A DNA stretch of 9,691 nt, taken from CAZCBJ01 sp964496705. GTDB taxonomy: Bacteria > Chloroflexota > Anaerolineae > Anaerolineales > Anaerolineaceae. A model generated the notes under the pieces. That model saw only the letters and a list, made by a program, of their open reading frames with translations. It searched no databases and was not told the origin of the DNA. This document shows positions 1-5,981 of the stretch, piece after piece; the stretch's first letter is position 1, and the number at the start of each line of letters is the position of its first letter. Position numbers and translations under genes: made by a program. Where the stretch lies: assembly GCA_964496705.1 (NCBI GenBank), contig CAZCBJ010000151.1, positions 1-9,691 of the forward strand. The letters are read 5' to 3'.

Positions 1-595
1 CGACGATGCTGGGATCTGTCAGCCGGGCGAAATCCACCTGTGGAAGAAACACCAACGGATCCGCCTGCGAAGGGATGACCGCGATGTTCAACTGGCTGTC
101 AACCTCCAACTGGAAGGGCTGCCCGCAGTGCGCGCACTGCGTGTCGATCCTTGCCGGCATATCCTGCCTGCGCAGTAGCCCTTGCACGAAGGGCGCCGCA
201 ACCGCGTCCTCCGCTCAGGCTGCGTAGAGTTTTTCACCGCTTCGAAAGGTCAGCGCGTGGGGTGTCTCTTCAACGGTCACCGGGTAGGCCCAGACCACCT
301 CGCCGCGCGGATTGCGGAAGAGAAAGGTCATGTGTTTTTCCAGGTCGGCAAGGATGGACCCCACATTCTCCAGCGGCAGTTCGAGTGCGCCGGCAATCAG
401 CTCCGGCGCCAGCGGGCAGGCGCGGACCGCCAATTCACTCACCACAAAGTGATGCACCCGATGATGGTCAGCGCTCATCCACACGCGTCGCGCCTGCCTG
501 GTGTGGGCGGCGGACTGACTGACCTGGTGTTTCCACACAAAACCGGGTATTGGCAGCAGAACGCTTCCCAATTCCAACAAAGGATTGGCTGTCAA
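1..595 (-). CDS. MerB-family alkylmercury (organometal) lyase, probable selenoprotein with in-frame UGA; 3' end outside window
   Basis: MerB cleaves carbon-mercury bonds by protonolysis, using Cys96, Asp99 and Cys159 (E. coli numbering). Read to the TGA at 215-217 the product is only 126 residues. Read through, the same frame stays open for 71 more codons to the window edge. Residues about 50-85 look like the MerB winged-helix part. Residues 97-126 (RGEVVWAYPVTVEETPHAL, then EKLYAA) match the MerB strand region before the active site. The UGA (residue 127) aligns with Cys96 in MerB's YAWCALDT, giving YAA-U-AEDA, and Asp130 aligns with Asp99. Downstream, TQCAHCGQPFQLEV (Cys154, Cys157) matches MerB's SHCAATG region. 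The Cys159 equivalent lies beyond the edge. The start is TTG at 595: GGAGG lies 5 nt upstream and an in-frame TAA sits 21 nt upstream. The family call is firm. Selenocysteine is inferred; the alternative is a pseudogene mutated at the catalytic codon. Confidence 0.8.
168..217 (-). promoter_or_regulatory. Candidate bacterial SECIS element following the UGA codon
   Basis: Counting the U of UGA (position 217) as +1, a hairpin follows inside the coding sequence. The upper stem GCCCUU (194-189) pairs perfectly with AAGGGC (183-178) around the 5-nt loop CGUGC (188-184). Below an asymmetric internal loop, UUGCG (201-197) can pair with CGCAG (172-168), with one G-U pair. Bacterial SECIS elements are known to lie directly 3' of the UGA, with the apical loop roughly 16-37 nt away and a G among its first two bases. 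Here the loop starts 26 nt after the UGA and its second base is G. I folded this by eye. GC-rich coding DNA forms hairpins easily, so this supports recoding but does not prove it. Confidence 0.55.
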
Positions 596-600
596 GGCGA

Positions 601-605
601 CCTCC
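601..605 (-). promoter_or_regulatory. Shine-Dalgarno deciding the TTG start of the MerB-family gene
   Basis: GGAGG on the minus strand sits 5 nt before the TTG at 595-593. An ATG further upstream (near 645) is in another frame and its short reading frame ends at a TGA overlapping this TTG. TTG is therefore the only plausible start in the MerB frame. Confidence 0.6.
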
Positions 606-661
606 GAGCAGATGGATTACAATTTGCAGGCTCTTGCTGATTCATGTTGCAAAGGGAACAA

Positions 662-823
662 ATGAATTATATCCAGAATTTGCGCGAGAAGGTTGGGGAC
701 AAGCCGCTGATTATGGTGGGAGCCTGCGTGCTGGTGTAGGATGAGCAGGAGCGCCTGCTGCTGCTCAGGCGCACCGACAACGGCTGTTGGGGGCTGGCGG
801 GCGTGGCGATGGAGCCGGCTTCG
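662..823 (+). pseudogene. Nudix hydrolase remnant, in-frame TAG and 3' truncation
   Basis: From the ATG at 662, preceded by an AGGGA Shine-Dalgarno, the frame reads MNYIQNLREKVG, then KPLIMVGACVLV, a TAG stop at 737-739, then DEQERLLLLRR and NGCWGLAGVAMEP. This is the characteristic start of a Nudix hydrolase of the kind with N-terminal NYIQxLRxxVG and a Nudix box opening GG.MEPGES. Nudix enzymes hydrolyse nucleoside diphosphates linked to another moiety. Similarity stops right after MEP, so the catalytic REx2EExGU helix is absent. The reading frame then runs into the 3' end of the diguanylate cyclase gene on the other strand. The TAG and the loss of the catalytic half make an active enzyme impossible. 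The truncation point next to the neighbouring stop codon suggests a deletion. Confidence 0.8.
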
Positions 824-824
824 A

Positions 825-3338
825 TCAGCCCGCCGGTGAGGCCGGTGATTGCCTGTCTGGGCTGACCAGCTCGGCGCGGTCGCGGCCGTTTTCTTTGGCG
901 CGGTACAGCGCTTCGTCGGCGCGCAGGATGCCCTGGTCGAAGCTCTCGCCGGGGAGCAGCTCGGTCGCGCCGATGCTCAGCGTGATGTGACCCACCGGGC
1001 GGAAATCGTGTTTGGACACCACCGCGCGAATTTTTTCCGCCAATTGCAGCGCCTGGCCGCCGTTGATCCCCGGGCAGAGGATCACAAATTCCTCCCCGCC
1101 CCAGCGCGCCAGGCTGTCGGTGTCGCGGATGTTGGTTTGCAGCAGGGTGACCAGGTTCACCAGCACCTGGTCGCCGACCAGGTGGCCGTAGGAATCGTTG
1201 ACCTCTTTGAAATGGTCAATGTCGATCAAAATCAAGGACAGGGGGTGATGGTAGCGGGTGGAGCGGCTGATCTCGTAGGTCGACAGCTCGTCCAGCTTGT
1301 GGCGGTTGTAGGCGCCGGTCAGCCGGTCGGTGGTGGCCAGCAGGGCCAGCTCGGCCATGGCGCGATGCAGTTGGCGGTTGGCGTCCTGCGCCTGGTCGCG
1401 CGCCAGGCCGGCCTCCTGCAAGAGCAGCGCCTTGAGCAGCGCCAGCGATAACTGCGCGGCGGCCTGCTCGCCCAGCGCCACCTCCTCGGGGGTGAACGTG
1501 TGAGGCTGGTTGAAGGAGATCAGCACCGCGCCCATCTTGCGCCCACCGGCGATCAGCGGCAGCCCCAGCATGGAACGGGCGGGGAACAGTCCGGCAATCC
1601 GCGGGCTGATATAGGGTGAGTTAAAAACATCCTCCACCACCAGCGCATGCCCGGCCTTCAAGACCGATTCGGTCATGGTGATCTCGCCCGGCTGGGCGCT
1701 CATCTGCGGATACACTTCCTGCAGCTCACCCGATGCCGCAATGGGCTGGGGGCGCTGCTGTACGCGGTCCCACAGCGTGATGTAGCAGCCTTCAGCTTTG
1801 AGCAGCTCGCCCATGCGGTTGGCCAGCGCGAGCAGCATGCCGGTCATGTCAGCTGCTTCCAGCGCGGTGGTGGTGATCTCGTTGAGCAGGCTCAACGAGC
1901 GTTGGCGCTCATGCAGCGCCTCTTCAGCCTGTCTGCGCTTGGTGATATCGCGGATGATGCCGAAGCTGGCGGTGTAATTGCCCTGGGTGTCAAATTGCGG
2001 GGCGGTGGTGATCTCCAGGACGCGCCGCTCGCCGTCCGGGCGAGTAAATTCGATCTGCTGGGCGTTGGCTGCCGGGTGAACCTGCTCTGACCGACCAGCG
2101 CGCAGCGCCTGAATTTGCTCATCGCTGGCGAATTCACCCAGGCTGCGCCCCTCCAGCCCTCCCGGCGGCGCACCCAGGATGCGCTCGGCGGCGGGGTTGG
2201 CAAAGGTGAAGCGCCCCGCGGAGTCAACGATGGTGATGCCTTCGGCCTGGTTCTCGGCCAGCAGCCGGTAGCGCTCCTCGCTTTCGCGCAGGGCCGCCTC
2301 GGTCTGCCGGCGGTCGCTGATGTCGTGGGCGCTGAGCAGCGCGCCGCGCAGCCGCCCGTGCCCATCGCGCAGCGGCTCCAGCGTCAAGTGCAGCCAGCGA
2401 GGCGGCGGTCCGGGGAGCCTGAATTCCGTGCGCCGCCCCTCCAGCGGCTCGCTCAGGATGAAGTCCTTGAGCTGCTGGCAGCCTTCCAGTGGGAATTCCA
2501 GCGCCTTGCCGAGGATATCCGGGCTGAGATCAAAGAAACGGCGCATGGCCAGGTTGATGTCCAGCACGCGCCCCTCGCGGTCGAGCAGCAGGATGCCTTC
2601 GCGCAGGTTGTCCATCATCAGGTTGTGCGCGATGGTGGGCTGCTCCAGAAAGCGGTAGCGCATAACTGCCCAAAACAACAGCGCCGCCGACCAGGTGATG
2701 CCCACGCCGGTCAATTCGATCCCCGAGGTGGACTGCGGGCTGACCGCGTACAGCACATTGAACACCATCGGCAGCAGCGCGGCGGCCAGCAGGATGCGGC
2801 TTTGCATGGAGAACAAGAGTGGGAATTGCTGCATGGCGCGGATCAGGATGATGATGCCCACCGCGAGGATGGCATAATTGTAGACCATTTCCACCCAGAA
2901 CCAGAGTCCATGCTGGTAGACGATGGTCACCCCGCCGAAGAAGGTCTGAATCAGGCGGATGTCTGGCCAGAGCAGACGGTGCCAGTCATTGGTGGCTGCC
3001 ATGCCGGTCGAGACGACCGGCATGACGAACAGCAGAGCCTTCTTCCAGGCGTTCCAATGCTCACCCCGCTGGGCAAAGCGCAGCGCCAGCAGCAGAAACA
3101 GCACCGGCGTCCCCTGGCTGCCGGGATAAGCCGCGACGCCGAACGCCTGTTTGACCGGAAGGCTGGTAAAGGCTGCCTCGAGCACCGATAAGAACATCCA
3201 CCAGGTCACGCCGGTCATCAGCCAGCCCAGCTCCAATCGGCCCGGCCCGCTGCGGTGGCGGAAGGCGTAGACCGCCAGCCACGCCGCGGTCAGCGCCGAA
3301 ACCAGCAGCACCAGCACGTACAGGTTGAATTGCAGCAT
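825..3338 (-). CDS. Membrane-bound diguanylate cyclase, 7TM-PAS-PAS-GAF-GGDEF
   Basis: It is predicted to make cyclic di-GMP from two GTP in response to membrane or cytoplasmic signals. Residue numbers count from the outer of two adjacent ATGs (838 aa). Residues 1-235 hold about seven hydrophobic segments, like the 7TM sensor region found at the N-terminus of some histidine kinases. A PAS domain spans about 240-345, a second PAS with its PAC tail (GIIRDITKRRQAEEAL) about 350-475, and a GAF domain about 485-640. The GGDEF domain spans about 665-825 with DIDHFKEVND (707-716), the active-site loop RWGGEEF (GGEEF at 748-752) and an inhibitory I-site RDTD at 739-742. The catalytic motif is intact, so activity and product inhibition are both expected. 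There is no EAL domain. I placed the start at the second ATG (3338) because AAGGA lies 4 nt before it, but only 1 nt before the first ATG (3341). Confidence 0.92.
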   Translation of the reverse strand: MLQFNLYVLVLLVSALTAAWLAVYAFRHRSGPGRLELGWLMTGVTWWMFLSVLEAAFTSLPVKQAFGVAAYPGSQGTPVLFLLLALRFAQRGEHWNAWKKALLFVMPVVSTGMAATNDWHRLLWPDIRLIQTFFGGVTIVYQHGLWFWVEMVYNYAILAVGIIILIRAMQQFPLLFSMQSRILLAAALLPMVFNVLYAVSPQSTSGIELTGVGITWSAALLFWAVMRYRFLEQPTIAHNLMMDNLREGILLLDREGRVLDINLAMRRFFDLSPDILGKALEFPLEGCQQLKDFILSEPLEGRRTEFRLPGPPPRWLHLTLEPLRDGHGRLRGALLSAHDISDRRQTEAALRESEERYRLLAENQAEGITIVDSAGRFTFANPAAERILGAPPGGLEGRSLGEFASDEQIQALRAGRSEQVHPAANAQQIEFTRPDGERRVLEITTAPQFDTQGNYTASFGIIRDITKRRQAEEALHERQRSLSLLNEITTTALEAADMTGMLLALANRMGELLKAEGCYITLWDRVQQRPQPIAASGELQEVYPQMSAQPGEITMTESVLKAGHALVVEDVFNSPYISPRIAGLFPARSMLGLPLIAGGRKMGAVLISFNQPHTFTPEEVALGEQAAAQLSLALLKALLLQEAGLARDQAQDANRQLHRAMAELALLATTDRLTGAYNRHKLDELSTYEISRSTRYHHPLSLILIDIDHFKEVNDSYGHLVGDQVLVNLVTLLQTNIRDTDSLARWGGEEFVILCPGINGGQALQLAEKIRAVVSKHDFRPVGHITLSIGATELLPGESFDQGILRADEALYRAKENGRDRAELVSPDRQSPASPAG

Positions 3339-3342
3339 CATA

Positions 3343-3349
3343 TCCTTCT
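3343..3349 (-). promoter_or_regulatory. Shine-Dalgarno of the diguanylate cyclase gene
   Basis: AGAAGGA on the minus strand lies just before two consecutive ATG codons. Its spacing favours the inner ATG (3338-3336) as the start. Confidence 0.55.
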
Positions 3350-3356
3350 GATATAA

Positions 3357-3364
3357 ATTGTATA
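3357..3364 (-). promoter_or_regulatory. Possible -10 element for the diguanylate cyclase gene
   Basis: TATACAAT on the minus strand lies about 15 nt upstream of the start codons, in an AT-rich patch. No convincing -35 hexamer lies 16-18 nt upstream. A good TTGACA exists at 3448-3443 but has no TATAAT-like partner at the right distance. The assignment is weak and rests on the hexamer alone. I see nothing else recognisable between 3365 and 3489. Confidence 0.25.
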
Positions 3365-3507
3365 CTGAAATAGCGGATTTGAGGTGCAGTCCGCAGTTTT
3401 ATTATGCCTGCATGAGATCTCCTGCGGTTTCCGAACCAATCGTGTCAACTTAAGGGAAATGGGTCTCGAAAAAAGATATCGTCAAGCAATTTTCCGCCTC
3501 CAAAGCC

Positions 3508-3530
3508 GCCTGCGAATTCAATTCACAGGC
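3508..3530. repeat. Palindrome 1 of the cluster
   Basis: Arms GCCTG-C-GAATT (3508-3518) and AATTC-A-CAGGC (3520-3530) flank a single central C at 3519. Ten of eleven positions pair, with one C/A mismatch. It shares the outer GCCTG/CAGGC and inner GAAT/ATTC blocks with palindrome 3, so the two are diverged copies of the same unit. Confidence 0.7.
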
Positions 3531-3531
3531 T

Positions 3532-3564
3532 AAACCCCCCTTCAAAGCCGCTTGAAGTGGGTTT
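3532..3564. repeat. Palindrome 2 of the cluster
   Basis: The outer arms AAACCC (3532-3537) and GGGTTT (3559-3564) pair, then a short mismatched step. The inner arms TTCAA (3541-3545) and TTGAA (3552-3556) pair around a 6-nt loop. The sequence is unrelated to palindromes 1 and 3 and sits between them. Confidence 0.6.
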
Positions 3565-3575
3565 GGTCTAGATTA

Positions 3576-3597
3576 GCCTGGGAATTCATTCCCAGGC
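3576..3597. repeat. Palindrome 3, overlapping the stop codon of the preceding gene
   Basis: Perfect 10-bp arms GCCTGGGAAT (3576-3585) and ATTCCCAGGC (3588-3597) flank a 2-nt centre. The TGA stop (3588-3586) and the last codons (A-W-E) of the unknown-function gene lie within it. As RNA on the minus strand it is a strong hairpin at the end of the operon. No U-run follows, so it is not a classical intrinsic terminator, though it could still protect or define the 3' end. Confidence 0.7.
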
Positions 3598-4359
3598 GGA
3601 AAAAGCAGAATCGCCCATGTAGCGGCGGGTCTGGGTGAGTGATAAATGCAGTTCGGTGGGGCTGGCCTCGCGCTCGCGGCGGAGTTCGGCGGGATCGCGG
3701 CCAAGGATGAAGGCATCTTCCCAGGCCAGCCAATCGGCCTCGCGGCTCTGGACGCGCTCGTAGACGCGCAGCACCATCTCACCCATCAGCCAGATACCGC
3801 TTTCATCGAGGCCGTTGGTCATGTGGCGCAGCTCCGCCCCCACCGCGGCCAGGTAGCACCAGGCGAAATCCAGTTCGCGGCCCAGCAGCGCCTGCCCCAC
3901 CAGGCTGATCGAACGCTCCAACTGGCTGTAGGTGGGTGGGTGGCTGGCCCAGGCCGCCGCGGAGCGGGCGAAGATCAGCGGGGTGTCCAGCGCCCGGACG
4001 GATTGGATATCGCGCAGAAAATCGGCACGGTGTTCGCTGAGCAGCGCGTAGGCCACCCGGTCGGGGAAGCACAGGTGGACGGGCTGTTCGGGATGTGCCA
4101 GCGAGGCGGCGCGGCGGAACAGCGCGCCGAACTGCGGCCCCACCCCGGCCTCTGGCGGCGGGCGAAGCACCTCGAAGAAAGGATTGACCGTAAACCAATC
4201 CGCCAGCTCCGGCTGCCGGGCGCAGGTGAGGTGCGAGAGGCTGACCACCGCGCGCGCAAACAGCCCGCGACAGGCGGGAAAAGCGCGCTGGAAGTGCGCG
4301 ATCACCACCCCGTCTGGATCGTGAAAGGGCAGCGCGGCGATGGCTCGCAGGTCAGGCAC
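3586..4359 (-). CDS. Conserved-looking protein of unknown function, last gene of the operon
   Basis: I do not recognise this 257-residue protein. It has no signal peptide, no membrane segment and no catalytic signature I can name. It is rich in Ala, Arg, Leu and Trp and looks soluble and mostly helical. The most motif-like stretches are LDTPLIFARSAAAW and HPPTYSQLE in the middle and GIWLMGEMVLRVYERV followed by DWLAWEDAFILGRDP near the C-terminus. The start is GTG at 4359, overlapping the 3' end of the methyltransferase gene by 8 nt, which points to translational coupling and a shared job with it. The final codons FSAWE and the stop fall in a dispersed-type palindrome, so the C-terminus may have been changed by insertion of that repeat. 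It is probably a cytoplasmic partner or accessory to the methyltransferase; this is inferred only from context. Confidence 0.75.
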   Translation of the reverse strand: MPDLRAIAALPFHDPDGVVIAHFQRAFPACRGLFARAVVSLSHLTCARQPELADWFTVNPFFEVLRPPPEAGVGPQFGALFRRAASLAHPEQPVHLCFPDRVAYALLSEHRADFLRDIQSVRALDTPLIFARSAAAWASHPPTYSQLERSISLVGQALLGRELDFAWCYLAAVGAELRHMTNGLDESGIWLMGEMVLRVYERVQSREADWLAWEDAFILGRDPAELRREREASPTELHLSLTQTRRYMGDSAFSAWE

Positions 4360-5734
4360 GTTTCAACAGGTACAGCGTGCGCTTGCTGCCCGGCACGGGG
4401 ACTTTCTTCTCCACGCTGAAACAGGTCTGCATGGCCGCCTCAAAGCCGGCCTCGTGATACCGGGTGAAGATGTCCTTGCGCGTGGCCAGCAGGCGCTGCA
4501 CCTGGCTGTCGGCTTTGGGGATAAACTCGACCACCGCCCACCCGCCCAGGCTGGCGAAGTATTCCGCCACCCGCTCCAGCGGCACGTTGTTGGAGATGGC
4601 CAGGTGGTGCACCAGCGCCAGCGCCAGCACCATCCCCGCCGGGCCGCGCGCGGTGAGCGAGTCGCGCTCCTGGTTGGCCCAGCCGATGGCCGGGCTGGGG
4701 TTGGTCAGGTCCACCACCAGCGGCAGCAGGCGCTTTTCGCCGTTGGCCTTCACCGCCAGGTAGTCTTTCTCCACCGCCGCCGGGTCAATGTCGCTGGCGA
4801 TGGTGAAGATGCCGCGCCGCGAAGCCTCGCGGCTGAACAGGCCGGTGTTGCCGCCCAGGTCCCAAACCGAGGACGGCTTGACCTCGTCAATGAACGCGCC
4901 GACGATCTCGCCCTTCTTGCGCAGCGCTTCGTCGGTGTAGTTGGTGGCGGAATAATAGTCGCCCCATTCCGTGCCGGCTGGCTGCCAGACCAGCTTGTTC
5001 AGCGCGCGTTCCAGCCCGCCCAGGATGCCCAACAGTTGGGCTTTGGGCAGCTTCACCGCCGCGGCTGGCGCGGCGTTCTCAGCGGCGTAGCGCGCCTGCA
5101 TCCCGGCGTGCATGTGGATGTACACGCCCAACCCGCCCAGGTCGAGGCGCGTCTTGCCCGGCAGCAGGCGGCTGGCCAGGTCGAGCGGCACGCCGTCAAT
5201 GTGCGCGCGCAGCAACTGGGTCAGGCGAATGTCCACGTGCGCCGCCAGCGCCAGCGGGGCCAGAAAGTGCTGGCAGAACTGGCGATAGGCCACCCACGGC
5301 TCGCCCTCGCGGTACAGGTCGAAGGACAGCGTGTCGATCAGCAGCGGCTTGCCGTCGTGGAACTGGATGTTGTAGGCGCTGGCGTCCTTGAGGATCATGC
5401 CGTGCTCCAGCGCCAGGCGGGCGATGTTCAGCGTCAGCAGCGCAGCGTCCTTGAGCTGCGAAAAACACCACTCATAGGGATAGGAGATGAAATCCAGTGC
5501 CGCAGGCTGGATGACCTTGTAAGCCAGCGCGGGGTCGGCGGCATCCACCGCCGTTTCCTGATGGGCCACCAGCCAGCCGCGCTCCACCAGCTTATGGTAC
5601 AGCCCGGAGTTGATCAACTGGTCGTATTCGGCGCGGTAGGCCTGGTTGACCTGGCGGTAGAGCGCGCCGCCGCGCCGGAAGATGAAACCGCTCGGGTCGC
5701 GGAAGGACGCGCCCGCCGCGCCGCTATTCGGCAT
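4352..5734 (-). CDS. NoeA-like class I SAM-dependent methyltransferase with kinase-like N-terminal region
   Basis: The 460-residue cytoplasmic protein has two parts. The N-terminal half (about 15-200) contains LKDASAYNIQF (115-125) and PLLIDTLSFD (130-139). These are arranged like the catalytic loop and metal-binding Asp of aminoglycoside-phosphotransferase-type kinases, but they follow the pattern of NoeA-like proteins. The C-terminal half (about 255-460) is a Rossmann methyltransferase: motif I VWDLGGNTGLFS (290-301), acidic residues in ASDIDP (313-318), VDL (341-343) and LALALVHHLA (370-379). NoeA is a host-specific nodulation protein of rhizobia with a proposed methyltransferase role. The substrate here is unknown. 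The start ATG at 5734 has a GAGGAAG Shine-Dalgarno and lies inside the end of the upstream small gene, overlapping it by 11 nt. The following gene overlaps by 8 nt. Co-expression with a membrane sulfatase-superfamily enzyme suggests a role in a surface glycan or lipid. Confidence 0.85.
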   Translation of the reverse strand: MPNSGAAGASFRDPSGFIFRRGGALYRQVNQAYRAEYDQLINSGLYHKLVERGWLVAHQETAVDAADPALAYKVIQPAALDFISYPYEWCFSQLKDAALLTLNIARLALEHGMILKDASAYNIQFHDGKPLLIDTLSFDLYREGEPWVAYRQFCQHFLAPLALAAHVDIRLTQLLRAHIDGVPLDLASRLLPGKTRLDLGGLGVYIHMHAGMQARYAAENAAPAAAVKLPKAQLLGILGGLERALNKLVWQPAGTEWGDYYSATNYTDEALRKKGEIVGAFIDEVKPSSVWDLGGNTGLFSREASRRGIFTIASDIDPAAVEKDYLAVKANGEKRLLPLVVDLTNPSPAIGWANQERDSLTARGPAGMVLALALVHHLAISNNVPLERVAEYFASLGGWAVVEFIPKADSQVQRLLATRKDIFTRYHEAGFEAAMQTCFSVEKKVPVPGSKRTLYLLKRA

Positions 5735-5960
5735 GCTTCTCTTCCTCCGCCTGCACCTCGGCGGCCGGCTGTTCTTCAGCGGGGGCTTCGGCTGGCGGCT
5801 GGGGGGGCTTCTTGCCGGTGACGAAGGCTTTGAGCCTGCCCCAATAGGTTTTGATGATGAACAGCAATCCGCCCAGCAAGCCCGCCGCCAGCAGTTGCGC
5901 CAGCAGACTGCCGGAACCGGGGTCCAGGTACAGATGAGGTTTAAGCAAGATGAATTCCAT
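5724..5960 (-). CDS. Small single-pass membrane protein with DPGSGS motif
   Basis: From ATG 5960 the product is 78 residues. It begins MEFILLKPHLYLDPGSGSL, continues with one hydrophobic helix (LLAQLLAAGLLGGLLFIIK), then a basic stretch (YWGRLKAFVTGKK). It ends in an acidic Pro/Ala/Glu tail of about 30 residues that looks disordered. Small proteins with Y-x-DPGSGS/DPGTGS followed by one membrane helix and YWxRxK recur beside sulfatase and surface-polysaccharide genes; their function is unknown to me. The basic residues after the helix put the tail in the cytoplasm by the positive-inside rule. A GTG at 5966 is in frame, but GGAGT at 5970-5966 gives proper spacing only to the ATG at 5960. The gene lies 21 nt after the sulfatase stop and overlaps the methyltransferase start by 11 nt, so it is firmly within the operon. 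Confidence 0.8.
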   Translation of the reverse strand: MEFILLKPHLYLDPGSGSLLAQLLAAGLLGGLLFIIKTYWGRLKAFVTGKKPPQPPAEAPAEEQPAAEVQAEEEKHAE

Positions 5961-5981
5961 AGTCACTCCAGATAGAAAAGA

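Larger units (their letters stand above)
3490..3603. repeat. Palindrome cluster bounded by a 10-bp inverted repeat (MITE/BIME-like)
   Basis: TTTTCCGCCT (3490-3499) and its exact reverse complement AGGCGGAAAA (3594-3603) bracket a unit of 114 bp. Inside are three successive palindromes, annotated separately, and a direct repeat CAAAGCCGCYTG (3501-3512 and 3543-3554). No protein of the element is encoded within it. The arrangement resembles non-autonomous mobile elements or bacterial interspersed mosaic elements. It fills most of the gap between two tandem minus-strand transcription units, where hairpins could stabilise or attenuate the upstream message. Whether it is dispersed in the genome cannot be seen from one copy. 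Confidence 0.6.

Noticed and set aside
6..227. Plus-strand open frame at the left edge
   Set aside because: It is antisense to the MerB-like sequence downstream of the UGA, which shows real family similarity on the minus strand.
737..739. TAG in the Nudix remnant as a recoded (pyrrolysine) codon
   Set aside because: The gene also lacks its catalytic helix and runs into the neighbouring gene, the residue is not catalytic, and nothing in the window suggests TAG recoding. Decay is the simpler reading.
2115..3191. 358-codon open frame on the plus strand
   Set aside because: It is antisense to the membrane and PAS part of the diguanylate cyclase; the translation has no recognisable motif and the opposite strand has strong domain evidence.
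3443..3448. TTGACA as the -35 of the diguanylate cyclase promoter
   Set aside because: No -10-like hexamer lies 16-18 bp downstream on the minus strand.
3576..3597. Classical intrinsic terminator
   Set aside because: The hairpin is strong, but no run of T follows on the minus strand.
3490..3603. CRISPR array
   Set aside because: Only two related palindromic units occur, with no regular spacers of equal length and no cas genes nearby.
4340..5821. 493-codon open frame on the plus strand
   Set aside because: It is the antisense of the methyltransferase gene. Its product is Gln/Arg/Val/His-rich with no domain, as expected for a shadow of GC-rich coding DNA.
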